Assembly (NCBI RefSeq): GCF_020783655.1
Contig: NZ_JAJGQH010000010.1
Coordinates: forward strand, 62,001 to 126,000
Direction of reading: 5' to 3'
Source of the DNA: Xanthomonas melonis
GTDB lineage: Bacteria > Pseudomonadota > Gammaproteobacteria > Xanthomonadales > Xanthomonadaceae
DNA length: 64,000 bases
Part shown: positions 48,866-59,139 of the stretch, in pieces
How positions within the stretch are numbered: position 1 is the stretch's first letter
Layout of the letters: every line of letters starts with the position of its first letter
The notes under the pieces: model-generated
What the model was told of the DNA's origin: nothing
The model's input: only the letters and a program-made list of their open reading frames with translations
Databases searched by the model: none
Made by a program: the position numbers and the translations under genes

Positions 48866-49221
48866 TCACCTTGCACTGGGTCGGCCTTTGGCCGGCCCAG
48901 CTGCGTTTGGGCGTGCCCATGCAGTTCTTGCCTTCTGGAGGCATTCGCACGGCCGCATCTTCCGGCCATTGCGAACCGGCGCCAGTACGCGTGGCGGCGT
49001 TTCGCTGCGCTGCGACAACATGTCGCACAATTTTGCGCGGATTAATTGCGGCGGATCATTGCCAACGGCTTTCGTGCAGGTGCAGCAAAGATTAAAATTG
49101 GCGCGCTAACCCGGGTCCTCGGTCTGCGCGCGCCCGCCATCAACACCGATGGGCACCGTTGGACATCTGCGCTGCAGATACGACGAACGGGGCTGGCGTT
49201 CCTTCGCACTTGGATCGACCG
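48866..49221. other. Intergenic region upstream of the cyo operon
   Basis: About 355 bases. It should carry the cyoABCD promoter. The AT-rich part near 49025-49110 is the likeliest promoter area. I see no clear operator, no hairpin terminator for the tRNA and no direct repeat of the tRNA 3' end. Confidence 0.4.
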
Positions 49222-50160
49222 ATGATTCCGCTGAAACATCTCGGGCGTTTACTTCGTCCAGGCCTGATGTTGCCGTTCCTGCTGTTGGCAGGCTGCAACT
49301 CGGCCATCCTCAATCCGAAAGGCCAGATCGGCCACGACGAGAAGCAACTGCTGATCACCTCGGTGGTGCTCATGCTGATCGTGGTCATCCCGGTGATCGT
49401 GATGACGATTGCGTTCGCGTGGAAGTATCGCGCATCCAACACCAAGGCGCGCTACGAGCCGGACTGGTCGCACTCCACCGCCATCGAAGTCGTGGTGTGG
49501 TCGATCCCGTGCGTGATCATTCTGGTGCTGGCGGTGCTGACCTGGCGCTCGTCGCATGCGCTGGACCCGTACCGGCCACTGGATTCGGAGGTCAAGCCGA
49601 TCACCATCGAAGCGGTGTCGCTGGACTGGAAGTGGATGTTCATCTACCCGGACCAGAACATCGCCACCGTCAACGAGATCGCGTTCCCGGTGCGCACGCC
49701 GCTGAACTTCAAGATCACCTCCGACACGGTGATGAATTCGTTCTTCATTCCGCACCTGGGCACCATGATCTACGCCATGGCGGGCATGGAAACCAAGCTG
49801 CACCTGGTGGCCGATGAGCCTGGCGAGTATTTCGGCCTGTCCACCAATTACAGCGGTCACGGCTTCTCCAAGATGAGCTTCAAGGCGCACGCGCTCGACC
49901 AGGCTGGCTTCGATGCATGGGTGGCCAAGGTCAAGGCTTCGCCGACCGCGCTCAATGCCGCCGAATATCAGGTGCTGGCGGCCAATCGCAACGACAAGGA
50001 ACAGTATCCGGTCACCTACTACTCGTCGGTGCAGGAAGGCATGTTCCGCTCGCTGGTCGACAAATACATGAATGGTCCAGGCCATAGCAAAGGCCATCAC
50101 GGCGACCATCAGGCATCGGCTGCAGAGCCGGTCGCCATGTGCACTTCCGGAGACAAGTGA
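49222..50160 (+). CDS. cyoA: Cytochrome bo3 ubiquinol oxidase subunit II
   Basis: CyoA, 312 residues, a membrane subunit of the proton-pumping terminal oxidase that burns ubiquinol with oxygen. A lipobox (LLLAGC at about 24-29) marks it as a lipoprotein, as in E. coli. Two helices (about 48-70 and 95-115) and a cupredoxin domain follow, with [20 protein letters not shown] and [20 protein letters not shown]. The CuA ligands are absent, as expected for quinol oxidases. Its TGA shares one base with the cyoB ATG. Confidence 0.97.
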   Translation: MIPLKHLGRLLRPGLMLPFLLLAGCNSAILNPKGQIGHDEKQLLITSVVLMLIVVIPVIVMTIAFAWKYRASNTKARYEPDWSHSTAIEVVVWSIPCVIILVLAVLTWRSSHALDPYRPLDSEVKPITIEAVSLDWKWMFIYPDQNIATVNEIAFPVRTPLNFKITSDTVMNSFFIPHLGTMIYAMAGMETKLHLVADEPGEYFGLSTNYSGHGFSKMSFKAHALDQAGFDAWVAKVKASPTALNAAEYQVLAANRNDKEQYPVTYYSSVQEGMFRSLVDKYMNGPGHSKGHHGDHQASAAEPVAMCTSGDK

Positions 50161-52160
50161 TGCTAGGCAAACTTACGATCGAGGCGGTTCCGTACCACGA
50201 GCCGATCATCATGGTCGCGCTGGGTGGTGCCGGCCTGCTCGGCCTGCTCATCGCGGGCGCCATCACCAAGTACAAGCTGTGGGGCTACCTGTGGAATGAG
50301 TGGTTCACTTCGGTGGATCACAAGCGCATCGGCGTGATGTACATCATCGTGGCGCTGGTGATGCTGCTGCGCGGCTTTGCCGACGCAGCGATGATGCGCA
50401 CCCAGCAGGCGCTGGCCGGCGGCGGTGGCGAAGGCGTGCTGCCGCCACATCACTACGACCAGATCTTCACCGCGCACGGCGTGATCATGATCTTCTTCAT
50501 GGCCATGCCGTTCATGACCGGCCTGTTGAACCTGATCGTGCCGTTGCAGATCGGCGCACGCGACGTGGCGTTCCCGTTCCTGAACTCGCTGAGCTTCTGG
50601 CTGTTCGTGGCCGGCGCGGCGCTGATCAACATCTCGCTGGGCGTCGGCGAATTCGCGCAGACCGGTTGGCTGGCGTACCCGCCGTTGTCGGGGCTGGAAT
50701 ACAGTCCGGGCGTCGGTGTGGATTACTACATCTGGGCGTTGCAGATCTCCGGGCTGGGCACATTGCTGACCGGCGTGAACTTCTTCGTGACGATCATGCG
50801 GATGCGCGCGCCGGGCATGACCCTGATGCGGATGCCGATCTTCACCTGGACGGCGCTGATCACCAACATCCTGATCATCGCCGCGTTCCCGATCCTGACC
50901 GTGGCGCTGGCGCTGCTGGGTGCCGACCGTTACCTGGGCACGCACTTCTTCACCAATGACGGTGGCGGCAACGCCATGATGTACGTCAACCTGATCTGGA
51001 TCTGGGGTCACCCGGAGGTCTACATCCTGATCCTGCCGGCGTTCGGCATCTTCTCCGAGCTGATCGCCACCTACAGCCGCAAGCGTCTGTTCGGCTACAC
51101 CTCGATGGTCTACGCCACCTCGTGCATCGGCGTGCTGTCGTTCGTGGTGTGGCTGCATCACTTCTTCACCATGGGCTCGGGTGCCAACGTCAATGCCTTC
51201 TTCGGCATCACGACGATGATCATCTCGATCCCGACCGGCGTGAAAATCTTCAACTGGCTGTTCACCATGTTCCGCGGTCGCGTGCACATGACCTCGCCGG
51301 TGCTGTGGACGATCGGCTTCATCATCACCTTCACCATCGGTGGCATGACCGGCGTGATGCTGGCAATTCCGGCCGTGGACTTCGTGCTGCACAACAGCCT
51401 GTTCCTGATCGCCCACTTCCATAACGTGATCATCGGCGGCGTGGTGTTCGGTTACCTGGCAGGCCTGACCTACTGGTTCCCGAAGGCGTTCGGTTTCAAG
51501 CTCAACGAGAAGCTGGGCAAGGCCTCGTTCTGGTGCTGGATCATCGGCTTCTTCATCGCCTTCATGCCGCTGTACGTGCTCGGCTTCATGGGCATGACCC
51601 GCCGCATGAACACCTACAACCATCCCGAGTGGGCGCCGTGGCTGTATGTGGCCGCAGTGGGTGCGGCGATCATCGGCCTGGGCATCTTCCTGAACCTGGT
51701 GCAGATCGGTTACAGCGTGTGGAAGCGTAAGGAACACATGGACCATACCGGCGATCCGTGGGACGGCCGTACGCTGGAATGGGCAACTTCTTCGCCGCCG
51801 CCGTTCTACAACTTCGCCGTGCTGCCGCACATCGACGACCGCGATCAGTTCTGGGCCGACAAGCAGAACGGCAAGGGCTGGGTGCGTCCGTCCAAGTACG
51901 AGCCGATCCACATGCCGCGAAACACCGGCGCCGGCGTGTATATGGGGGCCTTCAGCGTACTGCTGGGTTTCGGCCTGACCTGGCACATCTGGTGGCTGGC
52001 CATCGTCGGCCTGGTGGGCATGATCGGCAGCTTCATCGCACGGACATTCGATAACGATATCGATTACTGGGTGCCGGCCGAAGAAGTGGAGCGCATCGAG
52101 AACGCACGCTTCGCCCTGCTCGAACAGCAACAGGCGGCGCAGGCCGCGAAGGTGGTATGA
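50160..52160 (+). CDS. cyoB: Cytochrome bo3 ubiquinol oxidase subunit I
   Basis: CyoB, 666 residues, the catalytic heme-copper subunit with about 15 helices. The heme/CuB signature is [17 protein letters not shown] (His-Tyr cross-link site) with [10 protein letters not shown] (CuB histidines) and [13 protein letters not shown] (heme ligands). The quinol-oxidase-type N-terminus [17 protein letters not shown] is present. It overlaps cyoA by one base and cyoC by four (ATGA). Confidence 0.98.
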   Translation: MLGKLTIEAVPYHEPIIMVALGGAGLLGLLIAGAITKYKLWGYLWNEWFTSVDHKRIGVMYIIVALVMLLRGFADAAMMRTQQALAGGGGEGVLPPHHYDQIFTAHGVIMIFFMAMPFMTGLLNLIVPLQIGARDVAFPFLNSLSFWLFVAGAALINISLGVGEFAQTGWLAYPPLSGLEYSPGVGVDYYIWALQISGLGTLLTGVNFFVTIMRMRAPGMTLMRMPIFTWTALITNILIIAAFPILTVALALLGADRYLGTHFFTNDGGGNAMMYVNLIWIWGHPEVYILILPAFGIFSELIATYSRKRLFGYTSMVYATSCIGVLSFVVWLHHFFTMGSGANVNAFFGITTMIISIPTGVKIFNWLFTMFRGRVHMTSPVLWTIGFIITFTIGGMTGVMLAIPAVDFVLHNSLFLIAHFHNVIIGGVVFGYLAGLTYWFPKAFGFKLNEKLGKASFWCWIIGFFIAFMPLYVLGFMGMTRRMNTYNHPEWAPWLYVAAVGAAIIGLGIFLNLVQIGYSVWKRKEHMDHTGDPWDGRTLEWATSSPPPFYNFAVLPHIDDRDQFWADKQNGKGWVRPSKYEPIHMPRNTGAGVYMGAFSVLLGFGLTWHIWWLAIVGLVGMIGSFIARTFDNDIDYWVPAEEVERIENARFALLEQQQAAQAAKVV

Positions 52161-52789
52161 CCATGGCTTCCTCGACCACGCTTGACCACGTCGCCCACGC
52201 GGGCGGCCACGATCACGACCACGAACATCACGATGCCGGTGGCAACACCGTCTTCGGGTTCTGGGTCTACCTGATGAGCGACTGCCTGCTGTTCGCCGGC
52301 CTGTTCGCCACCTATGCGGTGCTGTCCGGCGCCACGGTGGACGGACCGACCGCCAAGGAACTGTTCGATCTGAAGTTCGTGCTGGTGGAAACCTTCTTGC
52401 TGCTGTTCAGCAGCTTGAGCTTCGGCTTTGCGATGATCGCCGCGCACAGGCGCAAGATGGGTGGCCTGTACGGTTGGCTGGCGGTGACCGCGCTGCTGGG
52501 CATCGGCTTTCTGTGCATGGAAATCTGGGAGTTCAACCACCTGATCCATGAAGGCGCAGGTCCTGGGCGCAGCGCGTTCCTGTCGGCATTCTTCACCCTG
52601 GTGGGTACCCACGGCCTGCACGTGGCCTCGGGCCTGTTGTGGATGGCGGTGCTGGTGATCCAGATCTCCAAGCATGGGTTGACCGCGCGCAACAGCACCC
52701 GCCTGGCCTGCCTGAGCCTGTTCTGGCACTTCCTGGACATCATCTGGATCGGTGTGTTCACCGTCGTCTATCTGTTGGGAGCGCTGTAA
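52157..52789 (+). CDS. cyoC: Cytochrome bo3 ubiquinol oxidase subunit III
   Basis: CyoC, 210 residues, five helices. A histidine-rich leader ([17 protein letters not shown]) precedes [20 protein letters not shown]. The end [20 protein letters not shown] is the family C-terminus. The ATG overlaps the cyoB stop. Confidence 0.96.
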   Translation: MTMASSTTLDHVAHAGGHDHDHEHHDAGGNTVFGFWVYLMSDCLLFAGLFATYAVLSGATVDGPTAKELFDLKFVLVETFLLLFSSLSFGFAMIAAHRRKMGGLYGWLAVTALLGIGFLCMEIWEFNHLIHEGAGPGRSAFLSAFFTLVGTHGLHVASGLLWMAVLVIQISKHGLTARNSTRLACLSLFWHFLDIIWIGVFTVVYLLGAL

Positions 52790-53124
52790 TGGCCAATCAC
52801 CACCACACCGAAAACGTCGCCGATGCGCATGCCGGCGGCCTGAAGTCTTACCTGATCGGCTTCGTCATGGCCGTCATCCTCACCGTGATCCCGTTTGCGA
52901 TGGTGATGAGCGGGGCATTCTCCAAGGGCGTCACCGTTGTTGTGATCTCGGTCATGGCCGGGGTGCAGATGCTGGTGCACATGGTGTATTTCCTGCATAT
53001 GGACCGTTCGCCGGAGCAGCGCTCCAATGTGCAGGTGGGGCTGTTCTCCTTGCTGATCATTGGCATCGTGATCGTCGGCTCGCTGTGGGTGCTGCACAAC
53101 ATGAATGTCAACATGATGCATTGA
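52789..53124 (+). CDS. cyoD: Cytochrome bo3 ubiquinol oxidase subunit IV
   Basis: CyoD, 111 residues, three helices: SYLIGFVMAVILTVIPFAMV, VVVISVMAGVQMLVHMVYFL and LFSLLIIGIVIVGSLWVLH. Its ATG shares the last base of the cyoC stop (TAATG). It is followed by a terminator, so the operon ends here; a cyoE heme o synthase gene is not part of it. Confidence 0.95.
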   Translation: MANHHHTENVADAHAGGLKSYLIGFVMAVILTVIPFAMVMSGAFSKGVTVVVISVMAGVQMLVHMVYFLHMDRSPEQRSNVQVGLFSLLIIGIVIVGSLWVLHNMNVNMMH

Positions 53125-53147
53125 CAGGCATTGGCGTTCGAGCGAAC

Positions 53148-53176
53148 AAGCCGCCACTCGTTGGCGGCTTTTTTTT
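53148..53176 (+). terminator. Rho-independent terminator of the cyo operon
   Basis: AAGCCGCCA (53148-53156) pairs with TGGCGGCTT (53162-53170), followed by a run of T residues. It lies 24 bases past the cyoD stop. Confidence 0.95.
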
Positions 53177-53277
53177 GCCGGCAAGCGGTCCATGCCATGA
53201 CCAATGGCATACGGGTAACGCCTGGTTGGCGCTTAGCATCGTGGGCTTGCCTGTTCCAGGTCACCTGCGGAGTTGCG

Positions 53278-55158
53278 ATGAAAATGCCAAGCTTGTTGTC
53301 CGTGTCGTTGCTGGCGGCGTTGTCTCTGCCAGCCGCTGCGCAAACCGCGCCGCCGCAGGACGTCCCGTTCGAGGGCACACTGAAGATCGACGTGGATGCC
53401 ACCGATCTGACGCGACGCATCTTCAAGGTCAGGACCACGATGCCGGCCAAGCCGGGCCCGATGACGCTGCTGTATCCGCAGTGGATTCCCGGCAATCATT
53501 CGCCGGCCGGGCCGATCGACAAGCTCGCCGGGTTGGTGGTCAAGGTCGATGGCAAGGTGGTGCCATGGACCCGCGACCAGTTCGATGTCTACGCGTTCAA
53601 GGTGGATGTGCCTCAGGGTGCCAGCGAGCTTGTCGCCGAGTACAGATTCCTTTCGCCGCAGGCCAGCAACCAGGGCCGGGTGATGATGACCCCGGAAATG
53701 CTCAACCTGCAGTGGAACACCACTGCGCTGTATCCGGCCGGTATCCACGCGCGCAATATCAAGGCGCAGGCCAGCGTTACCCTGCCGGCCGGGTGGAGCT
53801 ATGCCACCGCACTGGAAACAGATCGTCGCGTGGGCGACACGGTCACGTTCAAGCCGATCGATTTCGACGACCTGGTCGACTCGCCGATGTTCGCCGGCAA
53901 GTACTACAAGCGGGTGGAGCTGAGCGGCGGCAAGCAGCCGGTCTATCTCAACGTATTCGCCGACGAAGCCAAGTCGCTGGAGGCCAAGCCGGAGCAGATC
54001 AAGGCGCATGCGGCACTGGTGCAGCAGATGGACAAACTGTACGGCGCACGGCATTTCGATCATTACGAATTCCTGCTGGCGCTGACCAAGAAGCTGGGCG
54101 GCATCGGGCTGGAGCATCACCGTTCCAGCGAGAACAGCGGCCCGCCCAACTATTTCACCGAGTGGGACAAGAGCTGGACCATGCGCGACCTGCTCGCGCA
54201 CGAATACAATCACTCCTGGAACGGCAAATACCGTCGCGGCGCCGACCTGGCCACGCCCAACTTCAATGTGCCGATGGGCGACAGCCTGTTGTGGCTGTAC
54301 GAAGGCCAGACCCAGTTCTGGGGCGAGGTGATGGCGGCGCGTTCGGGGCTGTGGACGCAGGACCAGGCGCGCGACATGCTGGCCGGCGTTGCAGCCACCT
54401 ACGAGCGTGGTCGCCCGGGCATGGCCTGGCGCACGGTGCAGGACACCACCAATGACCCCACCATGTCGATGCGCCGGCCCAAGGCCTACCGCAGCTATCA
54501 AATGAGCGAGGACTACTACTCCGGCGGACAGATGATGTGGCTGGAAGTGGACAGCAAGCTGCGCGAGCTGACCAACAACAAGCGTTCGATCGACGACTTC
54601 GGCAAGGCCTTCTTCGGCATGAAGAATGGAGACTGGGACGTCAATCCGTACACCTTCGACGAGATCGTCGCCACCCTCAACGGCGTGGCTGCCTACGATT
54701 GGGCCAGCCTGCTGCGCAGTCGCATGGACGGGCACGGCTCGTTGAATGGTGGCATCGAGGCCAACGGCTGGAAACTGGTCTACAACGACGAGCCGAATCT
54801 GGCCACGAAGACCCAAGAAAGCAACGAGAGCGACGTCAGCCTGACCTACTCGTTGGGTCTGTCGCTGAAAGGCTCCGGCGAGATCAGCGAGGTGCTATGG
54901 GACAGCCCGGCATTCACTGCGGGGCTGATCAGCGGCAACGCCATCGTCGCCGTCAACGGACGCGCGTTCGGTGGCGAGGTGATCAAGGACGCCATCAAGG
55001 CTGCCAAGGGCACTACCGCGCCGATCGAACTGCTGGTCAGGCGTGGCGATCGCTACGAGACGGTCCGCATCGATTACCACGGCGGTCTGTTGTATCCGCA
55101 TCTGGAACGCATCGCCGGTAAGCCGGATCGCCTCAGCGAACTGTACAAGGCTCGCTGA
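53278..55158 (+). CDS. M61 glycyl aminopeptidase family protein with PDZ domain
   Basis: Exported metallopeptidase of 626 residues with a signal peptide (about 1-22, SLLSVSLLAALSLPAAAQ). The N-terminal beta domain is followed by the zinc site HEYNH at 308-312 (LLAHEYNHSWNGK). The downstream WLYEGQTQFWGEVMAARSG provides the third ligand glutamate. A C-terminal PDZ domain (about 535-610) has SPAFTAGLISGNAIVAVNGR. Family members release N-terminal Gly or Ala from peptides. ATG 53278 is chosen for the signal peptide; upstream is the cyo terminator. Confidence 0.93.
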   Translation: MKMPSLLSVSLLAALSLPAAAQTAPPQDVPFEGTLKIDVDATDLTRRIFKVRTTMPAKPGPMTLLYPQWIPGNHSPAGPIDKLAGLVVKVDGKVVPWTRDQFDVYAFKVDVPQGASELVAEYRFLSPQASNQGRVMMTPEMLNLQWNTTALYPAGIHARNIKAQASVTLPAGWSYATALETDRRVGDTVTFKPIDFDDLVDSPMFAGKYYKRVELSGGKQPVYLNVFADEAKSLEAKPEQIKAHAALVQQMDKLYGARHFDHYEFLLALTKKLGGIGLEHHRSSENSGPPNYFTEWDKSWTMRDLLAHEYNHSWNGKYRRGADLATPNFNVPMGDSLLWLYEGQTQFWGEVMAARSGLWTQDQARDMLAGVAATYERGRPGMAWRTVQDTTNDPTMSMRRPKAYRSYQMSEDYYSGGQMMWLEVDSKLRELTNNKRSIDDFGKAFFGMKNGDWDVNPYTFDEIVATLNGVAAYDWASLLRSRMDGHGSLNGGIEANGWKLVYNDEPNLATKTQESNESDVSLTYSLGLSLKGSGEISEVLWDSPAFTAGLISGNAIVAVNGRAFGGEVIKDAIKAAKGTTAPIELLVRRGDRYETVRIDYHGGLLYPHLERIAGKPDRLSELYKAR

Positions 55159-55182
55159 GCCCAGCGTTGGGCTCCTACGGCG

Positions 55183-55212
55183 AAACGGCGGCGCGTGGAT
55201 GCGCCGCCGTTT
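55183..55212. terminator. Hairpin between convergent M61 and small secreted protein genes
   Basis: A perfect 12-bp stem AAACGGCGGCGC (55183-55194) with GCGCCGCCGTTT (55201-55212) and a 6-base loop GTGGAT. It can serve both strands. The T-tracts are short. Confidence 0.7.
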
Positions 55213-55231
55213 CAATTGGACGCGCGTTGCA

Positions 55232-55657
55232 CTAGCGGCAATGCACGTCGGAAACCGCAACCGCGGTTTCTCCCTTGTATTCGAGATAGCCCATCGCCCG
55301 TACGCATTTGTTGCGTCCGTCGATACGCACCGGGCCTGCCTGGTAGGAATAGATGTCGTCGTCGCGATCCCACCACGGGTCCCATTGCCAGACGCCACAG
55401 TTGTTGCGGTTGGGCTTGCAGACATAGACCTCCACGCTGGTCATCAACGGCTTGCCCCGGGTAGGGCCCAGATGCGCAAAGACCGCGCAGTTTCGGCCGT
55501 TGCCGCCGTTGTAGGACAGCTGCAGCTCACCGACTCTTTCGCCCGCAATGCGGACGGGTTTGTGATCGATGAGATTGCCGCCGCAGCCATCCGCGTGCGC
55601 CGCGCCCGCATGGCCGAGTGCAAGTAGTCCCAATAGCAGAATGATGAGATGTTTCAT
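55232..55657 (-). CDS. Small secreted cysteine-rich protein, unknown function
   Basis: A 141-residue protein with a clear Sec signal peptide (about 1-23, KHLIILLLGLLALGHAGAAH). The mature part of about 118 residues has six cysteines (CGGN, NCAVF, VCKPNRNNCG, KCVRA and the C-terminal HCR), suggesting three disulfides. The motif NNCGVWQWDPWWDRDDD is tryptophan-rich. GAGG about 9 bases before ATG 55657 supports the start. I do not recognise the family. A periplasmic or extracellular role is likely. Confidence 0.85.
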   Translation of the reverse strand: MKHLIILLLGLLALGHAGAAHADGCGGNLIDHKPVRIAGERVGELQLSYNGGNGRNCAVFAHLGPTRGKPLMTSVEVYVCKPNRNNCGVWQWDPWWDRDDDIYSYQAGPVRIDGRNKCVRAMGYLEYKGETAVAVSDVHCR

Positions 55658-56148
55658 GGCGACCTCTTCCGTTGGTTGCGTGCCTTGCAGTGTCCTGTCG
55701 ACCTGCAGCGAAGCGGACCGGCTTTCCGATAAGCGACGCCTATCCGTCGCCTGCGCGGCCGATCTCGGCAGCGACGCTACAAGCGGTACAAGCAGGGGCG
55801 TGTGAAGCAGGCGATCGCCGAGCCGTTGCCGCGCGCTTGCAGCCACGTCAGAACGCAGCCGGTTGTTGCCAGCAGATCGAAGCCCCGCGCTGCGCGTGCA
55901 AGCAGTTGTTGCGGGTGCAGTGCTGTGCGTCGGCAGCGACCTGTCGCATGCCGCGCCGCATGTTGGTTTTCCCGTCTGCGTTCCGCAGAACGGGTGCCGC
56001 CACGCCGCAGCGAGTCTTGCGGATGGCATGTGCGGCAGACCCGCGACACGCAGACGTCGTGGGCAGCAACGGTGGCTGGCGGTGCGGTCGCGCCGATTGA
56101 GACCGTCAACCACTATGCTGGTGGTTTGACGAGACAGGCAACAGCGAG
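55658..56148. other. Intergenic region between divergent secreted-protein and radA genes
   Basis: About 490 bases holding both promoters. It includes no supportable gene; longer frames on either strand are cysteine- and arginine-rich shadows with no start signal. I see no clear operator. Confidence 0.4.
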
Positions 56149-57540
56149 ATGGCGAAGGCGAAGACGGCCTATGTCTGCGGCGAATGCGGTGCCGAATACA
56201 ACAAGTGGCAGGGGCAATGCACCGAGTGCGGCGTGTGGAACACGCTGAGCGAAATCGTGCTCGAAAGTGCTTCCTCGGGCGGCAAGGCATCGCCTGCCGC
56301 CGCACGGCGTAGCGGCTGGGCCGGCAAGGCCGAGGCGCCGAAGATCACCGCGCTCAAGGATGTGCGGCAGACCGAGCAGGCCCGCGTATCCACCGGCATC
56401 GGTGAGTTCGATCGGGTGCTGGGTGGCGGGCTGGTCGAGGGGGCGGTGGTGCTGATCGGTGGCGACCCCGGTATCGGCAAATCGACGCTGTTGCTGCAGG
56501 CGTTGGCGCGCATGGCCGGCACGCTTCCGGTGTTGTATGTCACCGGCGAAGAATCGCTGGCCCAGGTCGCCGGCCGCGCGGTGCGTCTGGACCTGCCGCT
56601 GGAGGGCCTGAATGCACTCGCCGAAACCGGCATCGAACACATTTTGCAGCATGCCAGCGTTGCACGACCGAAGCTGATCGTGGCCGATTCGGTGCAGACG
56701 CTGTGGACCGAGTCGCTGACCGCAGCGCCCGGCTCGGTCAGCCAGGTCCGCGAGAGCGCGGCACGGCTGGTGCGCTTCGCCAAGGAAACCGGCACGGCCG
56801 TGTTCCTGGTCGGGCATGTCACCAAGGAGGGCGGCATCGCCGGTCCCCGCGTACTCGAACACATGGTCGATGCGGTGCTGTATTTCGAAGGCGAAAGCGG
56901 CAGCCGGTTCCGGCTATTGCGTGCGTTCAAGAACCGCTTCGGCGCGGTCAACGAACTGGGCGTGTTCGCGATGGGCGAGAAGGGCCTGAAGGAGGTTTCC
57001 AACCCGTCCGCGATCTTTCTGTCCGGAGGCAGCACGCAGCAACCCGGCAGCTGCGTCATGGTGACGCGCGAAGGCACCCGGCCGCTGATGGTGGAGGTGC
57101 AGGCCCTGGTGGATGCATCGCCTTTGTCCAATCCGCGTCGGGTGGCGGTGGGTCTGGAACAGAATCGGCTGGCGATGCTGCTGGCGGTGCTGCATCGCCA
57201 CGGCGGTATCGTGGTCGGCGATCAGGACGTATTCGTCAACGTGGTCGGCGGCATCCGGGTGCAGGAAACCGCGGCCGACCTGCCGGTGCTGCTGGCAGTG
57301 CTGTCCTCGTTGCGCGATCGGCCGTTATCGGAAAAGACCATTGCTTTCGGCGAGGTGGGCTTGTCCGGCGAGATCCGCCCGGTGCCCAACGGCGAGGACC
57401 GCTTGAGGGAGGCCGCGACGCACGGTTTCAAACGCGCCATCGTGCCCCGCGCCAATGCCCCCAAGACGTCCAGTATCAAGGGGATGGAGATCGTTGCGGT
57501 GGAGCGCCTGAGCCAGGCGCTGGAAGCGGCGGCGGACTGA
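56149..57540 (+). CDS. radA: DNA repair protein RadA
   Basis: RecA-like branch-migration ATPase of recombination, 463 residues. The N-terminal zinc finger is CGECGAEYNKWQGQCTECG (about 10-28), Walker A is GGDPGIGKSTLLLQ, and the RadA-specific motif is KNRFGAVNELGVF. The C-terminal Lon-protease-like domain carries no catalytic serine, as in the family. It is a single gene in this position, followed by 238 bases before the DUF805 gene. Confidence 0.97.
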   Translation: MAKAKTAYVCGECGAEYNKWQGQCTECGVWNTLSEIVLESASSGGKASPAAARRSGWAGKAEAPKITALKDVRQTEQARVSTGIGEFDRVLGGGLVEGAVVLIGGDPGIGKSTLLLQALARMAGTLPVLYVTGEESLAQVAGRAVRLDLPLEGLNALAETGIEHILQHASVARPKLIVADSVQTLWTESLTAAPGSVSQVRESAARLVRFAKETGTAVFLVGHVTKEGGIAGPRVLEHMVDAVLYFEGESGSRFRLLRAFKNRFGAVNELGVFAMGEKGLKEVSNPSAIFLSGGSTQQPGSCVMVTREGTRPLMVEVQALVDASPLSNPRRVAVGLEQNRLAMLLAVLHRHGGIVVGDQDVFVNVVGGIRVQETAADLPVLLAVLSSLRDRPLSEKTIAFGEVGLSGEIRPVPNGEDRLREAATHGFKRAIVPRANAPKTSSIKGMEIVAVERLSQALEAAAD

Positions 57541-57778
57541 ATCACTCGTTGCTGTCAGAGCCCAGCCGCCGCCAGCCAGCTCCTTGCGATAAGGGCGCTG
57601 GCGGAAGGCGCTGGGCTTGCCTGCACTGGAGCGCGTTGCATGCGACCGTCCGTCGGACGGCGGGGCATGAAACATATCCGCCTATGGATAAATCGTTTTC
57701 ACAAGACGTCTGCTATGGCACCATGCGCGGCCCGCTGCATTGTGCAGCGGATCACATTGCTTGCTTTGGAGACTCACG

Positions 57779-58165
57779 ATGGAATGGATGTTGCTGCCGC
57801 TCAAGCGCTATGCCGACTTCAATGGTCGTTCGCGCCGCAAGGAATATTGGATGTTTGTGCTGCTGCAGCTGATCGTCCTGCTTGTGCTCGGTGGCATGTT
57901 CGCCATCGCAGCGGCAGTGATGGGCAGTGACAATGGTCCCGGTGCGCTGGCGTGGCTGATTGGCGCGATCATGGTAATCGTCGCATTGGCTTTGATCGTG
58001 CCGAGCATCGCAGTGAGCGTCCGTCGTTTCCACGACCAGGGTAAGTCCGGCTGGTTCTATCTGATCAGTCTCGTTCCTTACGTGGGTGGTCTGATCGTCC
58101 TGGTATTCATGTGCCTGGAGGGCACGCCGGGCGCAAACGAATATGGCGAAGATCCGAAGCAGTAA
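57779..58165 (+). CDS. DUF805 family membrane protein
   Basis: A 128-residue protein with the DUF805 pattern: RYADFNGRSRRKEYWMFVLL at the N-terminus, helices at about 24-48 and 58-78, and the conserved SVRRFHDQGKSGWFYLISLV followed by a third helix. GGAG eight bases upstream supports ATG 57779. The function of the family is unknown; some homologues relate to phage or stress. It is convergent with hrpG. Confidence 0.9.
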   Translation: MEWMLLPLKRYADFNGRSRRKEYWMFVLLQLIVLLVLGGMFAIAAAVMGSDNGPGALAWLIGAIMVIVALALIVPSIAVSVRRFHDQGKSGWFYLISLVPYVGGLIVLVFMCLEGTPGANEYGEDPKQ

Positions 58166-58184
58166 GGGCGGATCGTCCGATCGA

Positions 58185-58224
58185 ACGACGACGGCGCAGA
58201 AAAATCTGCGCCGTCGTCGTTTGC
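58185..58224. terminator. Long hairpin terminator between DUF805 and hrpG genes
   Basis: A perfect 16-bp stem ACGACGACGGCGCAGA (58185-58200) with its complement at 58205-58220, loop AAAA, then TTTGC. Placed between convergent genes, it is likely a bidirectional terminator. Confidence 0.85.
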
Positions 58225-58353
58225 ATGGGTGGCGGTCGCACACGCGAAGTGGCGGCCCACTGTTCTAGGTGAGGCTTAGGCATGCCCGGCGTGTTGTCGG
58301 GTCGCATCGGTACCTCAGAGCCTGCGCTGTCCAGGAACGCAGGCCAGGACGCG

Positions 58354-59139
58354 CTAGCAGGCAGCCGAATGATGCCCCTGGTTCTGGCTGCCACCTTTAT
58401 TGGATAGCGATGCCTCCTGGTCCTGCATGGCAAGTTCCAGCTTGTAGCCATGCGAATACACGGTTCTGATGCGCACCGAACCATCGTGATTGCACAGCTG
58501 CAATTTCTTGCGCAGCTTGTAGATGTGCTGTTCCATGGTGCGGTCGGTGAACTCGGTATGGCTGCCCCACACGGCCTTGGCCAGCTGGCAGCGGCGAAAG
58601 CACACGCCAGGGCTGGAAAACAGCAGCCAGGCGATCGAGAACTCGCGAGCGGTCAGCACAATCGGGTTGCCGTGCAGGTAGACCGTGTTCTGCTCCCGGC
58701 TCAGACGATAGGGGCCGACGCTCAGGTGCTGGGATTGCGGGCAGCTCGGCGCGCTCTGTGCGGTCGCGAGCGTCGCCCGCACATGCAGCTCATGCGAATT
58801 GAACGGCAGCGCCAGGACCTCATGTGCGCCTACCCCATACCAGGCCAGGATGTCGCTGGCGCAATCGAAGCGCCCCAATACGATCAACGGGGTGGGATGA
58901 CCACTGTGGCAGCGCTGCCAGGCCAGCACCGAGCTGTCGTCGGGGGCGACGCAGGCGGCATCGAACACCAGCAGCTCGCAGGGCGAATGCCGCAGGGAAC
59001 GGAGAAGTTCCAATTCGTCGGAAAACACCGCGAGATTGGCCTCCAACGGAGCGAGACTGGCATGGACCTGGGAGGTCAGTCGGGCGTCCTGCGTCAGCAG
59101 AAACACCGATCGTTGCCTGCCGGAGAGGGGGCCGTGCAT
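58354..59139 (-). CDS. hrpG: HrpG, OmpR-family master regulator of type III secretion
   Basis: HrpG activates hrpX and through it the hrp type III secretion genes and effectors during plant infection. The 261 residues comprise an atypical receiver domain with phospho-acceptor D60 (ELLVFDAACVAPDD) and a winged-helix domain (about 140-235) with SREQNTVYLHG, LTAREFSIAWLLFSSPGVCF and TMEQHIYKLRKKLQLC. ATG 59139 (MHGPLSGRQRSVFLL) is the start used for the known protein. No cognate kinase gene is adjacent; a distant HpaS-type kinase has been proposed in the literature. It is divergent from hrpX with 844 bases between. Confidence 0.97.
   Translation of the reverse strand: MHGPLSGRQRSVFLLTQDARLTSQVHASLAPLEANLAVFSDELELLRSLRHSPCELLVFDAACVAPDDSSVLAWQRCHSGHPTPLIVLGRFDCASDILAWYGVGAHEVLALPFNSHELHVRATLATAQSAPSCPQSQHLSVGPYRLSREQNTVYLHGNPIVLTAREFSIAWLLFSSPGVCFRRCQLAKAVWGSHTEFTDRTMEQHIYKLRKKLQLCNHDGSVRIRTVYSHGYKLELAMQDQEASLSNKGGSQNQGHHSAAC

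Noticed and set aside
50163-52130. Open frame of about 650 codons on the minus strand opposite cyoB
   Set aside because: Histidine/aspartate/glutamine-rich shadow of a membrane protein gene; no start signal or recognisable domain.
52789-53278. A cyoE gene completing the oxidase operon
   Set aside because: A strong terminator follows cyoD and the next gene is an M61 peptidase; heme o synthase must be elsewhere.
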